From: Tardiphaga robiniae
GTDB taxonomy: Bacteria > Pseudomonadota > Alphaproteobacteria > Rhizobiales > Xanthobacteraceae
NCBI RefSeq assembly: GCF_001618955.1
Contig: NZ_LVYV01000009.1
Span: forward strand, 51,326-115,325
Length of the DNA stretch: 64,000 nt
Direction: 5' to 3'
The notes beneath the pieces are model-generated. The model had not been told where the DNA came from, ran no database searches, and saw only the letters and a list, made by a program, of their open reading frames with translations. Below are positions 27,832 to 35,928 of the stretch, in pieces. A program made the position numbers and the translations under genes. Numbering within the stretch: position 1 is the first letter of the stretch; every line of letters begins with the position of its first letter.

Positions 27832-27955
27832 GTCCCTTCGCCGGCATGACCCGGATCAGGTTCAAAGGGTCACCGCGGTCTCGCGCGTCTCTTCCGGAAC
27901 AGGAAAAGTGCAAGCTTGCGGTATCTCAGCTCCTCGTCGGAGCCCCCCTCGGAAC
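27832..27955 (-). promoter_or_regulatory. TPP riboswitch (THI element)
   Basis: On the minus strand the conserved pieces occur in order: GAGGGGGGCTCC, GCTGAGATACC, a long variable P3 arm, then ACCCTTTGAACCTGATC and CGGGTCATGCCGGCGAAGGGA. The outer helix pairs GTTCC (27955-27951) with GGGAC (27836-27832). The 3' strand contains the Shine-Dalgarno sequence of thiO, so binding of thiamine pyrophosphate should hide it and repress translation of the whole thiO-S-G-E-C operon. The mechanism is inferred from the position. Confidence 0.95.
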
Positions 27956-28031
27956 GACTCTAATGTAAACCTATGGATGGGCGTGTCAACGCGCCCCAAG
28001 AAGCCCTAAGATTCCACCCGATCACGCACAA

Positions 28032-28535
28032 TTACGGCTTTGGAGCCTGCGCGTTGGCATTGGCCGTGTTCTGCAGGTGCAGGCGCTCGGCGTCCTTGGC
28101 GAAGAGTGGCTGATGCGGCGGCGCGGAAACCTCGCGGCGCTGGCGCTTGGCGGCATAGTAGTAGCCGCCGGCATAGTAGGACACTGCGCGGTTGTGATTC
28201 CCGTTCGCGGCGCGGTAGGCGCCGGCGAGATATTTCACCGCGTAAGTGAGATTGGTGTTGGGATCGCGGAGGCCTTCGGCGGTGCCGGTGTAGCCTACGC
28301 CGCGCGCGGTCGCGAGCTTGATCTGCATCAGGCCGATGGTGCCGCCGCGGCCGATCAGATTGGGGTGATACTTGCTTTCGCGCACGATCACACGATGCAC
28401 CAGCGCCTCGGGCACGCCATTGGCTTGGGCGTGGGTGGCAACCATGGCGTCGTAGTCGGCTTTTTGCGCGTGGCTGGCATTGGGGGTGGCAACGACAACA
28501 GCGACCAACAGGGCCAGCAAGACGTGGGACTTCAT
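28032..28535 (-). CDS. Lytic transglycosylase, SLT domain
   Basis: From the ATG complementary to 28533-28535 the protein has 167 residues, with a signal peptide (MKSHVLLALLVAVVVATPNASHA). The single SLT domain (about 30-125) has catalytic E53 in IVRESKYHPNLIGRGG, the TIGLMQIKLATARG segment, and NLTYAVKYLAGAYRAANGN. It should cleave peptidoglycan glycan strands in the periplasm, and its small size is typical of housekeeping or secretion-associated enzymes. The C-terminal tail is Ala/Asn/Pro-rich. Confidence 0.88.
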   Translation of the reverse strand: MKSHVLLALLVAVVVATPNASHAQKADYDAMVATHAQANGVPEALVHRVIVRESKYHPNLIGRGGTIGLMQIKLATARGVGYTGTAEGLRDPNTNLTYAVKYLAGAYRAANGNHNRAVSYYAGGYYYAAKRQRREVSAPPHQPLFAKDAERLHLQNTANANAQAPKP

Positions 28536-28732
28536 CAGGCGACTTTCGAGCAACTAGCTATTGGCGCATCGTTTGCGCCCCGAAGGTGGCAATTGAGGAG
28601 CTATTTGACGTCCGAATCGCACCTTTCTATGGCGATGTCCAACGGCAAAATGTGCGAATTTACCAACAATTATGCTCTGTCATGCTTTGTTTTGGGCGGA
28701 ACCAGCCATTTTGACCAGATCGAGCGCCGGCC

Positions 28733-30220
28733 ATGACGATGTCCCCCACCCACCCGGCTGAGCGCGTCTTTCCGCTAGCCCAGTTGCTGCCCGCTTTGGT
28801 TGGGATCGGCGTCTCCGCCTTGCTGGTCTTCGCGGGTGATCAGATGCTTAACGATCCCGACACCTATATCCATCTGGCTATCGGGCAATGGATGCTGGAT
28901 CATGGTGCGGTGCCTCACACCGACGTCTATTCCTTTACCAAGCTCGGTGAGCCGTGGATATCGACACAGTGGCTTGCGCAGGTGCTGTACGCGCGCTGCT
29001 ACGCGATCGCCGGGTGGGCGGGCCCCGTGCTGCTCGCGGCCGCCTCGATCGGTCTGACATTCGCGCTGCTGATGCGCTTTTTGCTTCAGCGGCTTGCTTT
29101 GACGCATGCGATCATCTTCGCCACCGTGGGACTCGCGTTGATGGCATCGCATCTGCTGGTGCGGCCGCACGTGCTGGCGATGCCGGTCATGATGGCATGG
29201 GTGGGTACCCTGGTCGCAGCAATGGACCGCCGTGTCGGACCGTCGTTCTATGCGCTGCCCCTGATCACGCTGTGGGCCAACATGCACGGCGGTTATGTGC
29301 TCGGGGTTTTGTTGGTGGTGCCGATGGGGCTCGATGCCGTGTTGAATGTCGCGCGGCCGCAACGCGCGGCGCTGGCGTTACGCTGGGCCGCTTTTTTCGT
29401 TGCGGCCTTGGCTGCGAGTTGCGTCACGCCATATGGCTGGGACTCGCTGCTCGCGGCGCGGCGCATTCTCGGTCTTGGCGAAGCATTGGGGGTGATCGGT
29501 GAGTGGCGTCCCGCAAATTTCGGCAATGTCGGCCCCCTTGAACTGACTGTGCTCGGGGCGGTTGCGCTGGTGTTGTGGCGCGGTTTCACGCTGCCGCCGA
29601 TGCGTGTCGTGCTTGTGCTCGGCTTCGTGTTCATGGCGCTGAGCCATATCCGCAATGCCGAGGTGATGGCGCTATTGGCGCCGCTGGTACTGGCCAAACC
29701 GCTGGGTCAACAGATTGGCCGATCGCATGGAACGGGATTTACCGATGTGCCGCAACAGCGCAGTGTGGTGTTCGCCGGCATTGCCGTCTCCATGATCGCA
29801 GCAACCTTGGCCTTTGCACCGATCCGTCACTACGCGCCATCGGCGTATGCTGCGCCCGCGGCAGCAGTAACCGAACTCAAGAAACTCAACCTCAGCCGCG
29901 TTTTCAATGATTACGATTTCGGCGGTTATCTGATCTCGCGGGGGGTACCTACCTTCATCGATGGCCGCGTCGAGCTATATGGCGAGAAATTCATGGTCGA
30001 TCACAACAATGCCAGCGGTCTGATGGAGCCCGACAATCTGTTCCGGCTGCTGAAGGACTACGACATCGAGGCGACCTTGCTGCGAACCCAAAGCGCGGCG
30101 ACCAAGCTGCTTGATCGCGTCGATGGTTGGGAGAAGGTCTATAGCGATGACATCGCTACGATCCATCTGCGCAAGCCGGGTGCGGTCCACAGCATCGCGC
30201 CTGCGGTGAAGGCGAACTGA
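28733..30220 (+). CDS. Polytopic membrane protein, possibly GT-C-like glycosyltransferase
   Basis: The 495-residue protein has about ten hydrophobic segments, beginning near residues 17-37, and a soluble C-terminal part of about 120 residues. A first-loop acidic pair occurs in NDPDTYIHLAIGQWMLDHG, followed by DVYSFTKLGEPWISTQWLAQ split over the next 25 residues. This resembles the DD/DE loop of GT-C fold (PMT/ALG-type) enzymes. The C-terminal part contains VFNDYDFGGYLISRGVPTFI. A lipid-linked sugar transferase role is a guess. It is followed tail-to-tail by the histidine kinase gene. Confidence 0.7.
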   Translation: MTMSPTHPAERVFPLAQLLPALVGIGVSALLVFAGDQMLNDPDTYIHLAIGQWMLDHGAVPHTDVYSFTKLGEPWISTQWLAQVLYARCYAIAGWAGPVLLAAASIGLTFALLMRFLLQRLALTHAIIFATVGLALMASHLLVRPHVLAMPVMMAWVGTLVAAMDRRVGPSFYALPLITLWANMHGGYVLGVLLVVPMGLDAVLNVARPQRAALALRWAAFFVAALAASCVTPYGWDSLLAARRILGLGEALGVIGEWRPANFGNVGPLELTVLGAVALVLWRGFTLPPMRVVLVLGFVFMALSHIRNAEVMALLAPLVLAKPLGQQIGRSHGTGFTDVPQQRSVVFAGIAVSMIAATLAFAPIRHYAPSAYAAPAAAVTELKKLNLSRVFNDYDFGGYLISRGVPTFIDGRVELYGEKFMVDHNNASGLMEPDNLFRLLKDYDIEATLLRTQSAATKLLDRVDGWEKVYSDDIATIHLRKPGAVHSIAPAVKAN

Positions 30221-30223
30221 GCG

Positions 30224-31546
30224 CTACGCTGCGGCTCTATCCGTATCGCGTGCCGGCAGTGCGATACGCACGATCAGGCCACGCGGCTGGCGATCCAGCA
30301 GTGTCAGTTCGCCGCCATGGGCCAGCGTTACGGCGCGGGCAATCGAGAGGCCGAGGCCAAAGCCGGCAGCTTCATGATCCATGTTGCGGGCGTCGTCGCC
30401 GCGCACGAAAGGCTGCAGCATCGCGCTCTTTTGTGCGTCCGAAATGCCAGGACCGTCATCGGCGACGTCGATGATGGCGCCGCCCTCGGACATCGTCAGA
30501 GAGATATTCGCTTCGGAGCCGAACTTCACGGCGTTCTCGACCAGGTTGGTCACTGCGCGATGTAGATCGTCGGGTCTTGCCATTGCCATGGCATGGGACG
30601 GCCCCTGATAGGTCACCATATGCCCGATGTCAGCAAACTGGTCGGCGATCAGCTGCAGGGTTGTGGCGATATCCGTCAGCGTCATCTCTTCCAGCCGGCG
30701 GTCATTGCGCAGGAACGACAGCACGGCTTCGAGCATCGATCGCATCTGGTCGAGGTCGCGCAGCATGTGGCGGCGATGGCCGTCGTCCTCGATGAATTCC
30801 GAACGCAGACGCAGCCGCGTAATCGGCGTACGCAAATCATGGCTGATCGCGGCCAGCATCTTGGTGCGGTCGTCGATGAGTGTGCCGATGCGCTCGCGCA
30901 TCCGGTTCAGCGCGCGTGCCACCGATCGAATTTCTTCGGGGCCGCGTTCGGGGAGAGGTTCGGCCGAGCCGCTGAGGCTGAATTCTTCGGCCGCTTTTGC
31001 AAAGGCCGAAAGTGGTGCCGCCAGCATGCGGGCCGCCCACAGGCCCAGAAGCGTCAGGCTGATCACAACGAACAGAAACGTCAGAACCCAGGGACCGCCC
31101 AGAAAGAAGCCTGGTCGCCGCTCCGGCAGGCTATTGAAGGAGAACATGTCGCCGTCCGGGAGGGTGATCCCGATCCGGTCCGGCGCGCCATCGATCGTCA
31201 GCAGTCGCGCGTCGGAACCAAGCAGCCGGCGTAAGCTGTGACGCGGATAATCTGGGCCATTGTCGGTGGTAATCGTTGCATCCCGAGGGACCGGCCGGAT
31301 GTCGAAATGAGGAAAAGCCTTTTTCAGATTGACCAGCAGTTCCGGGCGATCGGCGATCGGTGTCGCCTTCAGCAAGCGAACGATCGCGATCAACTCGCCA
31401 TGGCCGCGATCCCGCTGCGCATCATTCGGGTCCGGCCGCATCAGCGTGAACAGCAGCGAGAGGACGATGTGGATAGCCACGATCGACATCACCACCAAGG
31501 CGGTGATCTGGCCGCTGATCCGACGCAGATTGAGGACGCTGAACAT
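30224..31546 (-). CDS. Sensor histidine kinase (EnvZ-like)
   Basis: The 440-residue protein has TM1 (about 13-36), a periplasmic domain of about 115 residues, TM2 (about 152-172), HAMP (about 172-225), the phosphoacceptor helix with H236 in AAISHDLRTPITRL, and an HATPase_c domain with NLVENAVKFG, DVADDGPGIS and GFGLGLSIARAV. It phosphorylates the response regulator encoded 10 bp upstream. The signal is unknown. Confidence 0.92.
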   Translation of the reverse strand: MFSVLNLRRISGQITALVVMSIVAIHIVLSLLFTLMRPDPNDAQRDRGHGELIAIVRLLKATPIADRPELLVNLKKAFPHFDIRPVPRDATITTDNGPDYPRHSLRRLLGSDARLLTIDGAPDRIGITLPDGDMFSFNSLPERRPGFFLGGPWVLTFLFVVISLTLLGLWAARMLAAPLSAFAKAAEEFSLSGSAEPLPERGPEEIRSVARALNRMRERIGTLIDDRTKMLAAISHDLRTPITRLRLRSEFIEDDGHRRHMLRDLDQMRSMLEAVLSFLRNDRRLEEMTLTDIATTLQLIADQFADIGHMVTYQGPSHAMAMARPDDLHRAVTNLVENAVKFGSEANISLTMSEGGAIIDVADDGPGISDAQKSAMLQPFVRGDDARNMDHEAAGFGLGLSIARAVTLAHGGELTLLDRQPRGLIVRIALPARDTDRAAA

Positions 31547-31556
31547 CTCGATGAAA

Positions 31557-32294
31557 CTAGTTGGTCGTCGCCGTCGCGACCGCTTCCACCGTCGGCGTGA
31601 ACATGTAGCCGCCCGAGCGCACCGTCTTGATCATTTGCGCGTCCTGCGGATCGACTTCGATCTTGCGACGGATGCGGCTCACGAGCACGTCGATGCTACG
31701 CTCGAACGAGCCGGCGCTGCGGCCTTGCGTGAGATCGAGCAGGCTGTCGCGCGACAGCACCCGACCGGAGCGCTCGACAAAGGCGCGCAGCAGATCGAAT
31801 TCGGCCGAGGTCATGGCGACGCGCGCGCCTTGGGGATTACGCAATTCGCGAAGGCGCAGGTCGATCTGCCAGCCGGCGAATGACAGCGCCGTGGCGTTCG
31901 GCGTGGCGCTCGCATTGAGCGCCGTGGCCTGTCGGCGCAGCACCGCATTGATGCGTGCCAGCAATTCGCGCGGATTGAACGGCTTTGGCAGGTAATCGTC
32001 GGCGCCCATTTCGAGGCCGAGAATGCGGTCCACGTCCTCCCCGCGTGCGGTCAGCATGATGATCGGCAGTTGCGACTCGGCGCGCACCTTGCGGCACAGG
32101 CTGAGGCCGTCTTCGCCGGGCAGCATCACGTCGAGGATCAGCAGGTCGACGCGGGTGTCGGCCATCACCTTTTCCATCTCGCGCCCGTCGGCGGCGGTGG
32201 TGACGTTGCAGGAATTGGTACGCAGATACTTTGCGATCAGCGTACGGGTTTCGCGGTCGTCTTCTACGACCAGGATGTTCGGTACGTTTGCCAT
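31557..32294 (-). CDS. OmpR-family response regulator
   Basis: Starting at the ATG complementary to 32292-32294 (AAAAGAG upstream) the protein has 245 residues. The receiver domain has phosphoacceptor D55 (DLLILDVMLPGEDG), the acidic pocket EDDRE (11-15) and K in LPKPFNPREL. A winged-helix DNA-binding domain follows (about 135-235, VAMTSAEFDLLRAFVERSGRV, then RSIDVLVSRIRRKIE). It forms a two-gene operon with the kinase. Extra residues before the chosen start, though open, are unlike a receiver domain and are left out. Confidence 0.92.
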   Translation of the reverse strand: MANVPNILVVEDDRETRTLIAKYLRTNSCNVTTAADGREMEKVMADTRVDLLILDVMLPGEDGLSLCRKVRAESQLPIIMLTARGEDVDRILGLEMGADDYLPKPFNPRELLARINAVLRRQATALNASATPNATALSFAGWQIDLRLRELRNPQGARVAMTSAEFDLLRAFVERSGRVLSRDSLLDLTQGRSAGSFERSIDVLVSRIRRKIEVDPQDAQMIKTVRSGGYMFTPTVEAVATATTN

Positions 32295-32464
32295 GCGAAC
32301 TCTTTTGGCCGGGATCGGCGCGGGCTGCAGAAGTTTTTTGTTTCGGACTATTGCTGGTGGCTGGGGCGCAACAAACCGCAACATGTCAGCAAGGCGATAA
32401 CAAGACCTCGTTAAGAAGGTTAACCGCAAGTTGCGAGCACTAAGCAAGCACCTTGGAGCAGATC

Positions 32465-33046
32465 ATGACCTCTATCTCGGCTGCGTCCAGCAGTTCCTAC
32501 CAATCCCCCCTTCAAAAACTGCAGCAGGAGCTGCAGGCCGAGCTTTCCTCCGGAAAGATCAGCAGCGGCGATCAGGATGCGCTGTCCTCTGCTTTAACCG
32601 ATATCGACTCGTCGCTGCAGGCCGACCGTTCGAGCCAGAGCAGCGGCAGCCGGTCGTCGCCGGACGAGATGAAATCGAAGATCGACGATCTCATCAGTGC
32701 CCAGGTGTCCAGCGGCAAGCTGACCTCGGACCAGGCCACCGAATTGCAGGGCGTGTTCCAGTCCGCCTTCGCCGATGGCGGCCCGGGTGGGGCAGGAGGC
32801 TCCAAGGGTGCCGGCGGTCCACCCCCCGGCGGCCCTCCGCCGTCGGATAGCGCCGATAGTACCGACAGCACCGATGATACGGACAGTGCGACCAGTATCT
32901 CCGATATCATGAAGCAGTTCCTGGACTCGCTGAAGCAATCGCTGGAGGCCTCGTCCTCGAGTGCCTATAGCGCAAGCGGGACCAGCACGACGGCATCCAG
33001 CAGCAAGGCGTCATTCACCGCGCTGCTGATCGACTACCAGACCTGA
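32465..33046 (+). CDS. Ser-rich protein with two short internal repeats, hypothetical
   Basis: ATG 32465 follows GGAG with 6 bases of spacing and gives 193 residues. Two helical units share SSGKhoSxDQ-type sequence: AELSSGKISSGDQDALSSAL (about 26-45) and SAQVSSGKLTSDQATELQG (about 78-96). A Gly/Pro-rich linker (GGPGGAGGSKGAGGPPPGG) and a Ser/Thr/Asp-rich tail follow. The repeated unit resembles degenerate calcium-binding-like helix pairs, but no EF loop is complete. There is no signal peptide. It is divergent from the two-component regulator, which might control it. A GNRA-loop terminator follows. Confidence 0.75.
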   Translation: MTSISAASSSSYQSPLQKLQQELQAELSSGKISSGDQDALSSALTDIDSSLQADRSSQSSGSRSSPDEMKSKIDDLISAQVSSGKLTSDQATELQGVFQSAFADGGPGGAGGSKGAGGPPPGGPPPSDSADSTDSTDDTDSATSISDIMKQFLDSLKQSLEASSSSAYSASGTSTTASSSKASFTALLIDYQT

Positions 33047-33080
33047 TACGAAGACCGCGACGCGTACGACCAGGCAGACG

Positions 33081-33118
33081 CCACCATCTTTCCCGCAAGG
33101 GAAGGGTGGTGGTTTCTT
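33081..33118 (+). terminator. Rho-independent terminator
   Basis: A 14-bp stem with two G-U wobbles (33081-33094 with 33099-33112) closes a GCAA tetraloop and is followed by TTTCTTTT. It ends the Ser-rich protein gene. Confidence 0.88.
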
Positions 33119-33203
33119 TTGTGCACGTCACTTTCGCGCTATTGCCGGAACAAGGAACACGTCCGGGCATTGTTATCCCTTCAATTGATTTATGGAGGCG
33201 ACA

Positions 33204-33581
33204 ATGACTCCCGACGTCATGATGAAGCCGCATAGCCTGATTGCAAGTGACCGGATCGAAGGAACGGCGGTGCGGCGTCCGAACGGCGAACGCATCGGGC
33301 ATATCGAACGGCTGATGATCGACAAGATCAGCGGCAAAGTGTCCTACGCCATCCTCAGCTTCGGCGGCTTTCTCGGCCTTGGTTCGAACCTGCTGCCGCT
33401 GCCTTGGGCGCGATTGACCTTCGATCGCAAACTCGATGCGTATCAACTCGATATCAGCGAAGAGGAGTTGCGCAGCGCGCCGTCATTTACCGAGAAACGC
33501 GAGTTCGACTGGGGCGACAGGTCGCAGGAAGAAGCGCTACATCGCCATTATGGCGTCGCACCCTATTGGGGCGAATTCTAA
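33204..33581 (+). CDS. PRC-barrel domain protein, cytoplasmic
   Basis: ATG 33204 follows GGAGG with normal spacing; an in-frame ATG at 33192 overlaps that ribosome-binding site. The 125-residue protein contains a PRC barrel (about 8-80): LIASDRIEGTAVRRPNGERI, HIERLMIDKISGKVSYAIL, GFLGLGSNLLPLPWARL. PRC-barrel proteins are frequent in stress regulons of rhizobia. No catalytic site is expected. It is followed 78 bp later by an exported PRC-barrel protein. Confidence 0.85.
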   Translation: MTPDVMMKPHSLIASDRIEGTAVRRPNGERIGHIERLMIDKISGKVSYAILSFGGFLGLGSNLLPLPWARLTFDRKLDAYQLDISEEELRSAPSFTEKREFDWGDRSQEEALHRHYGVAPYWGEF

Positions 33582-33602
33582 CGACCAATTTAGGTGGAAC
33601 CG

Positions 33603-33627
33603 GAACAGTCATTGTATCTCCGCGTTG
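33603..33627 (+). promoter_or_regulatory. EcfG-type general-stress promoter
   Basis: GGAAC (33603-33607), 16 bases, CGTT (33624-33627) matches the consensus GGAAC-N16-17-CGTT of the alphaproteobacterial general-stress sigma factor EcfG. It ends 33 bp upstream of the exported PRC-barrel gene, an appropriate distance for a start site and leader. Confidence 0.75.
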
Positions 33628-33659
33628 GTTTTGGACATCCACAACGACAGGAGGAACAT

Positions 33660-34196
33660 ATGTTCAAGAAATATATGACGGCTGGTATCGTTGGTTCGGC
33701 GCTACTGGCAACCGCCGCTTTCGCGCAAAGCCCGAGCACTACGACAACGACGACAGCCCCCGCCGCTGCGCCGGTCACCGCATCTGATACGACGTTCAAT
33801 GGTAACTGGCGTACATCGAAGGTGGTCGGTCTGAGCGTGTATAACGAAGCCAATGAGAGCCTCGGTTCGATCAACGATCTCCTGACCGACAAGCAGGGGA
33901 ACATCAAGGCGGTGGTGATTGGCGTCGGTGGTTTCCTCGGTGTCGGCGAACGTCTGATCGCCATACCTTATGACAAGATCAAATTCGTGAACGAGCCGGT
34001 CGCAACAATGGCATCTTCAACTGGCGGTTCGTCGGGCATGAAGTCGACCTCGCCCCCGAGCGGCATGACCACGGGTGCAGCTCCCGCAGCCGCCGCGCCG
34101 GCCAAGGCGAATCCCTGGTACCCCGACCATGCCGTGCTAAGCAGTGCCAGCAAGGATCAATTGAAGGCGATGCCTGAGTTCAAGTATGCGATGTAA
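33660..34196 (+). CDS. Exported PRC-barrel domain protein
   Basis: ATG 33660 follows GGAGG (acaggaggaacat). The 178-residue protein has a signal peptide (MFKKYMTAGIVGSALLATAAFA), a Thr/Ala/Pro linker, a PRC barrel (about 48-112, SKVVGLSVYNEANESLGSIN, IKAVVIGVGGFLGVGERLIA) and a low-complexity Ser/Gly/Ala/Pro tail ending in DQLKAMPEFKYAM. It is probably periplasmic. An EcfG-type promoter lies directly upstream, so induction in stationary phase or stress is expected (inference). Confidence 0.87.
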   Translation: MFKKYMTAGIVGSALLATAAFAQSPSTTTTTTAPAAAPVTASDTTFNGNWRTSKVVGLSVYNEANESLGSINDLLTDKQGNIKAVVIGVGGFLGVGERLIAIPYDKIKFVNEPVATMASSTGGSSGMKSTSPPSGMTTGAAPAAAAPAKANPWYPDHAVLSSASKDQLKAMPEFKYAM

Positions 34197-34251
34197 GGCC
34201 GTTTTGCGCCACGTTGTGACAACGCGAGCCAAGAACCAGTAGGCTGACGAT

Positions 34252-34284
34252 AAGGGCGCGCCCGTTTTGCGGGTGCGCTCTTCG
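34252..34284. terminator. Weak hairpin terminator
   Basis: GGGCGCGCCCG and GCGGGTGCGCTC around a TTTT loop form an imperfect stem after the exported PRC-barrel gene. The DUF4403 gene ends on the other side at 34304. The T tract is short. Confidence 0.5.
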
Positions 34285-34303
34285 CCGCGTCATCGCGTTA
34301 AAC

Positions 34304-35854
34304 CTACAGCCCCGGCAATGCCGTCACATTCACATTGATGGCGCCGTCGGCCTCCGCGATCACCCGCAGCGTTTTGGAGTCGAACGCGATCCCGCCAAGG
34401 CGGAGGCTGCTGATCTCGGCGCCGACGCGGATGCCATTTTCGTTCTTTTGGAAATCCGCGATGACGGCGGCGATCTTCTTTTGCGCGTTCGAGGCAAAGG
34501 GTTTCAGATCGATGGTCGCACGTTCGGCCAGCGTCTTCTGTAGCAATGGCATGGCTGCACGAGCTGCCGCGCCGAGCAGGCCGAAGGCCGCTTCTGATTC
34601 AACGGCAAGTTCCAGATCGGTAAAGCGCAGCGTCTGTGCCGCCTGATCGAGCGCAGGCCTGCCCCAGACATGGACGGTTGCTTCGCCGCCAAGACCGAAC
34701 CAGCTCTGCTTCTCCTTGGCATTCACCAGCAACGAGATGAGCAGGCGGTCGCCGGATGCCGAGACAGTTGCCTTTTTCACCGTCACAGCGACCGCGCCGG
34801 AATTGTCTTCCGGGAATGTCTTGCCGGCGAGCTGCGCCTCGATGATCTTGTTCAGTTCAGTGAAAGGCATGTCCACGGGCACACCGATGCTGAGTTTGCC
34901 GGGGCCGGGCGGCACGATGGTGAGTGTGGCAGGGAACGGACAATTCGGCTGCGTCTGTGTTGAGGTCACGCGTGTTTCGGCCTCGACGCCGAGTGTCAGC
35001 GTCATATTGCTGGCGTCGATGCGCGGCTGGGCGGCGACGGCACGCGTCGGCTTCAGTTCGATGAACAGGTTCTGCAATGCGCTCGCACCTTGCAGCGGGA
35101 TCGACCGGCAGAGTTTGGCCCATTCACGCCGTGCATTCTGCTCGAAGGCGGGATCGTTGCGTAGGCGCTGCTGCAGGGCGATGATCTGCTCATTGACCGC
35201 ATTGTCGATCATCGGCTTGACCTGCGCCGGCACATTGATGCGGGCACCGGCGACCGCGACATTGGTATCGCCGAGTGTCACCTGAGCGGCCAGGTTCGGG
35301 TCGATCCGCCAGTTCGGGGTCAGCCGTGGCTGCGCCGAGACCACCACATTGCCGCGGATTTCCGCATTGGCATTGACGTTCTTGATGTTGATGTTGCCAA
35401 GCTGCTTGGCCACATTGCCGCCGAGCAGGTTGCCGAGCGCGCCACCCAGTGCGTCGCGCACATTCGTCGAGATCGCGCCGGTGACATTGAGCGTGCCGGT
35501 CAGTGGCGTCGACATGGTCAACGTGTCCTGCGCGCCGGTCGCCGCGATCGGACCCCGTGCGGCCGTCCACTTGATATCGGCATCCTGCAGCAATTGCTGT
35601 ACAGGATTGTCAGCCGTGCCGTTGAAGCTGCGCGGCGCGCCGCGGTCTGCGGCATCGCGGATCGCGGTGAGTGCAATGGCGACCGGTGCGACGATGCTTG
35701 AACTGCGTGCGGGTGAGGGTGGCAGTGGCGGCAATGCGACCAGCACCGGCGCCGAGCCGGCGCCGCGCGGCGCCACATAGTCCATCACCTTGAGTGCGAC
35801 CACGAAAAAGACGGCGACCAGCACGGCGCCGATCAGAATTGGTTTCAGACGCAT
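34304..35854 (-). CDS. DUF4403 family protein, membrane anchored
   Basis: The 516-residue protein has one N-terminal membrane segment (about 5-26), a short Pro-rich linker and a long beta-rich region with repeated motifs: TLTMSTPLTGTLNVTG, RIDPNLAAQVTLGDTNVAV, FIELKPTRAVAAQPRI and IDLKPFASNAQKKIAAVI. This length and pattern fit DUF4403, whose tubular fold is related to lipid-binding BPI/SMP-type domains. A role in envelope lipid handling is inferred, not known. It is a single gene between convergent and tandem neighbours. Confidence 0.82.
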   Translation of the reverse strand: MRLKPILIGAVLVAVFFVVALKVMDYVAPRGAGSAPVLVALPPLPPSPARSSSIVAPVAIALTAIRDAADRGAPRSFNGTADNPVQQLLQDADIKWTAARGPIAATGAQDTLTMSTPLTGTLNVTGAISTNVRDALGGALGNLLGGNVAKQLGNINIKNVNANAEIRGNVVVSAQPRLTPNWRIDPNLAAQVTLGDTNVAVAGARINVPAQVKPMIDNAVNEQIIALQQRLRNDPAFEQNARREWAKLCRSIPLQGASALQNLFIELKPTRAVAAQPRIDASNMTLTLGVEAETRVTSTQTQPNCPFPATLTIVPPGPGKLSIGVPVDMPFTELNKIIEAQLAGKTFPEDNSGAVAVTVKKATVSASGDRLLISLLVNAKEKQSWFGLGGEATVHVWGRPALDQAAQTLRFTDLELAVESEAAFGLLGAAARAAMPLLQKTLAERATIDLKPFASNAQKKIAAVIADFQKNENGIRVGAEISSLRLGGIAFDSKTLRVIAEADGAINVNVTALPGL

Positions 35855-35928
35855 GATGTCCCCGCTCGAAAACGCGGGGACATTACAATGCTGTGGTGAC
35901 GCGCGCCAGTTAGGAGCCGCGCCTCAGA

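Noticed and set aside
32410..32424. TTAA-N5-TTAA upstream of the Ser-rich protein gene as a CtrA site
   Set aside because: The spacer is 5 rather than 7 bases, so it does not fit the CtrA pattern.
33147..33174. GGAAC motifs before the first PRC-barrel gene as an EcfG promoter
   Set aside because: No CGTT at 16-17 bases from either GGAAC; the nearest TGTT is at the wrong distance.
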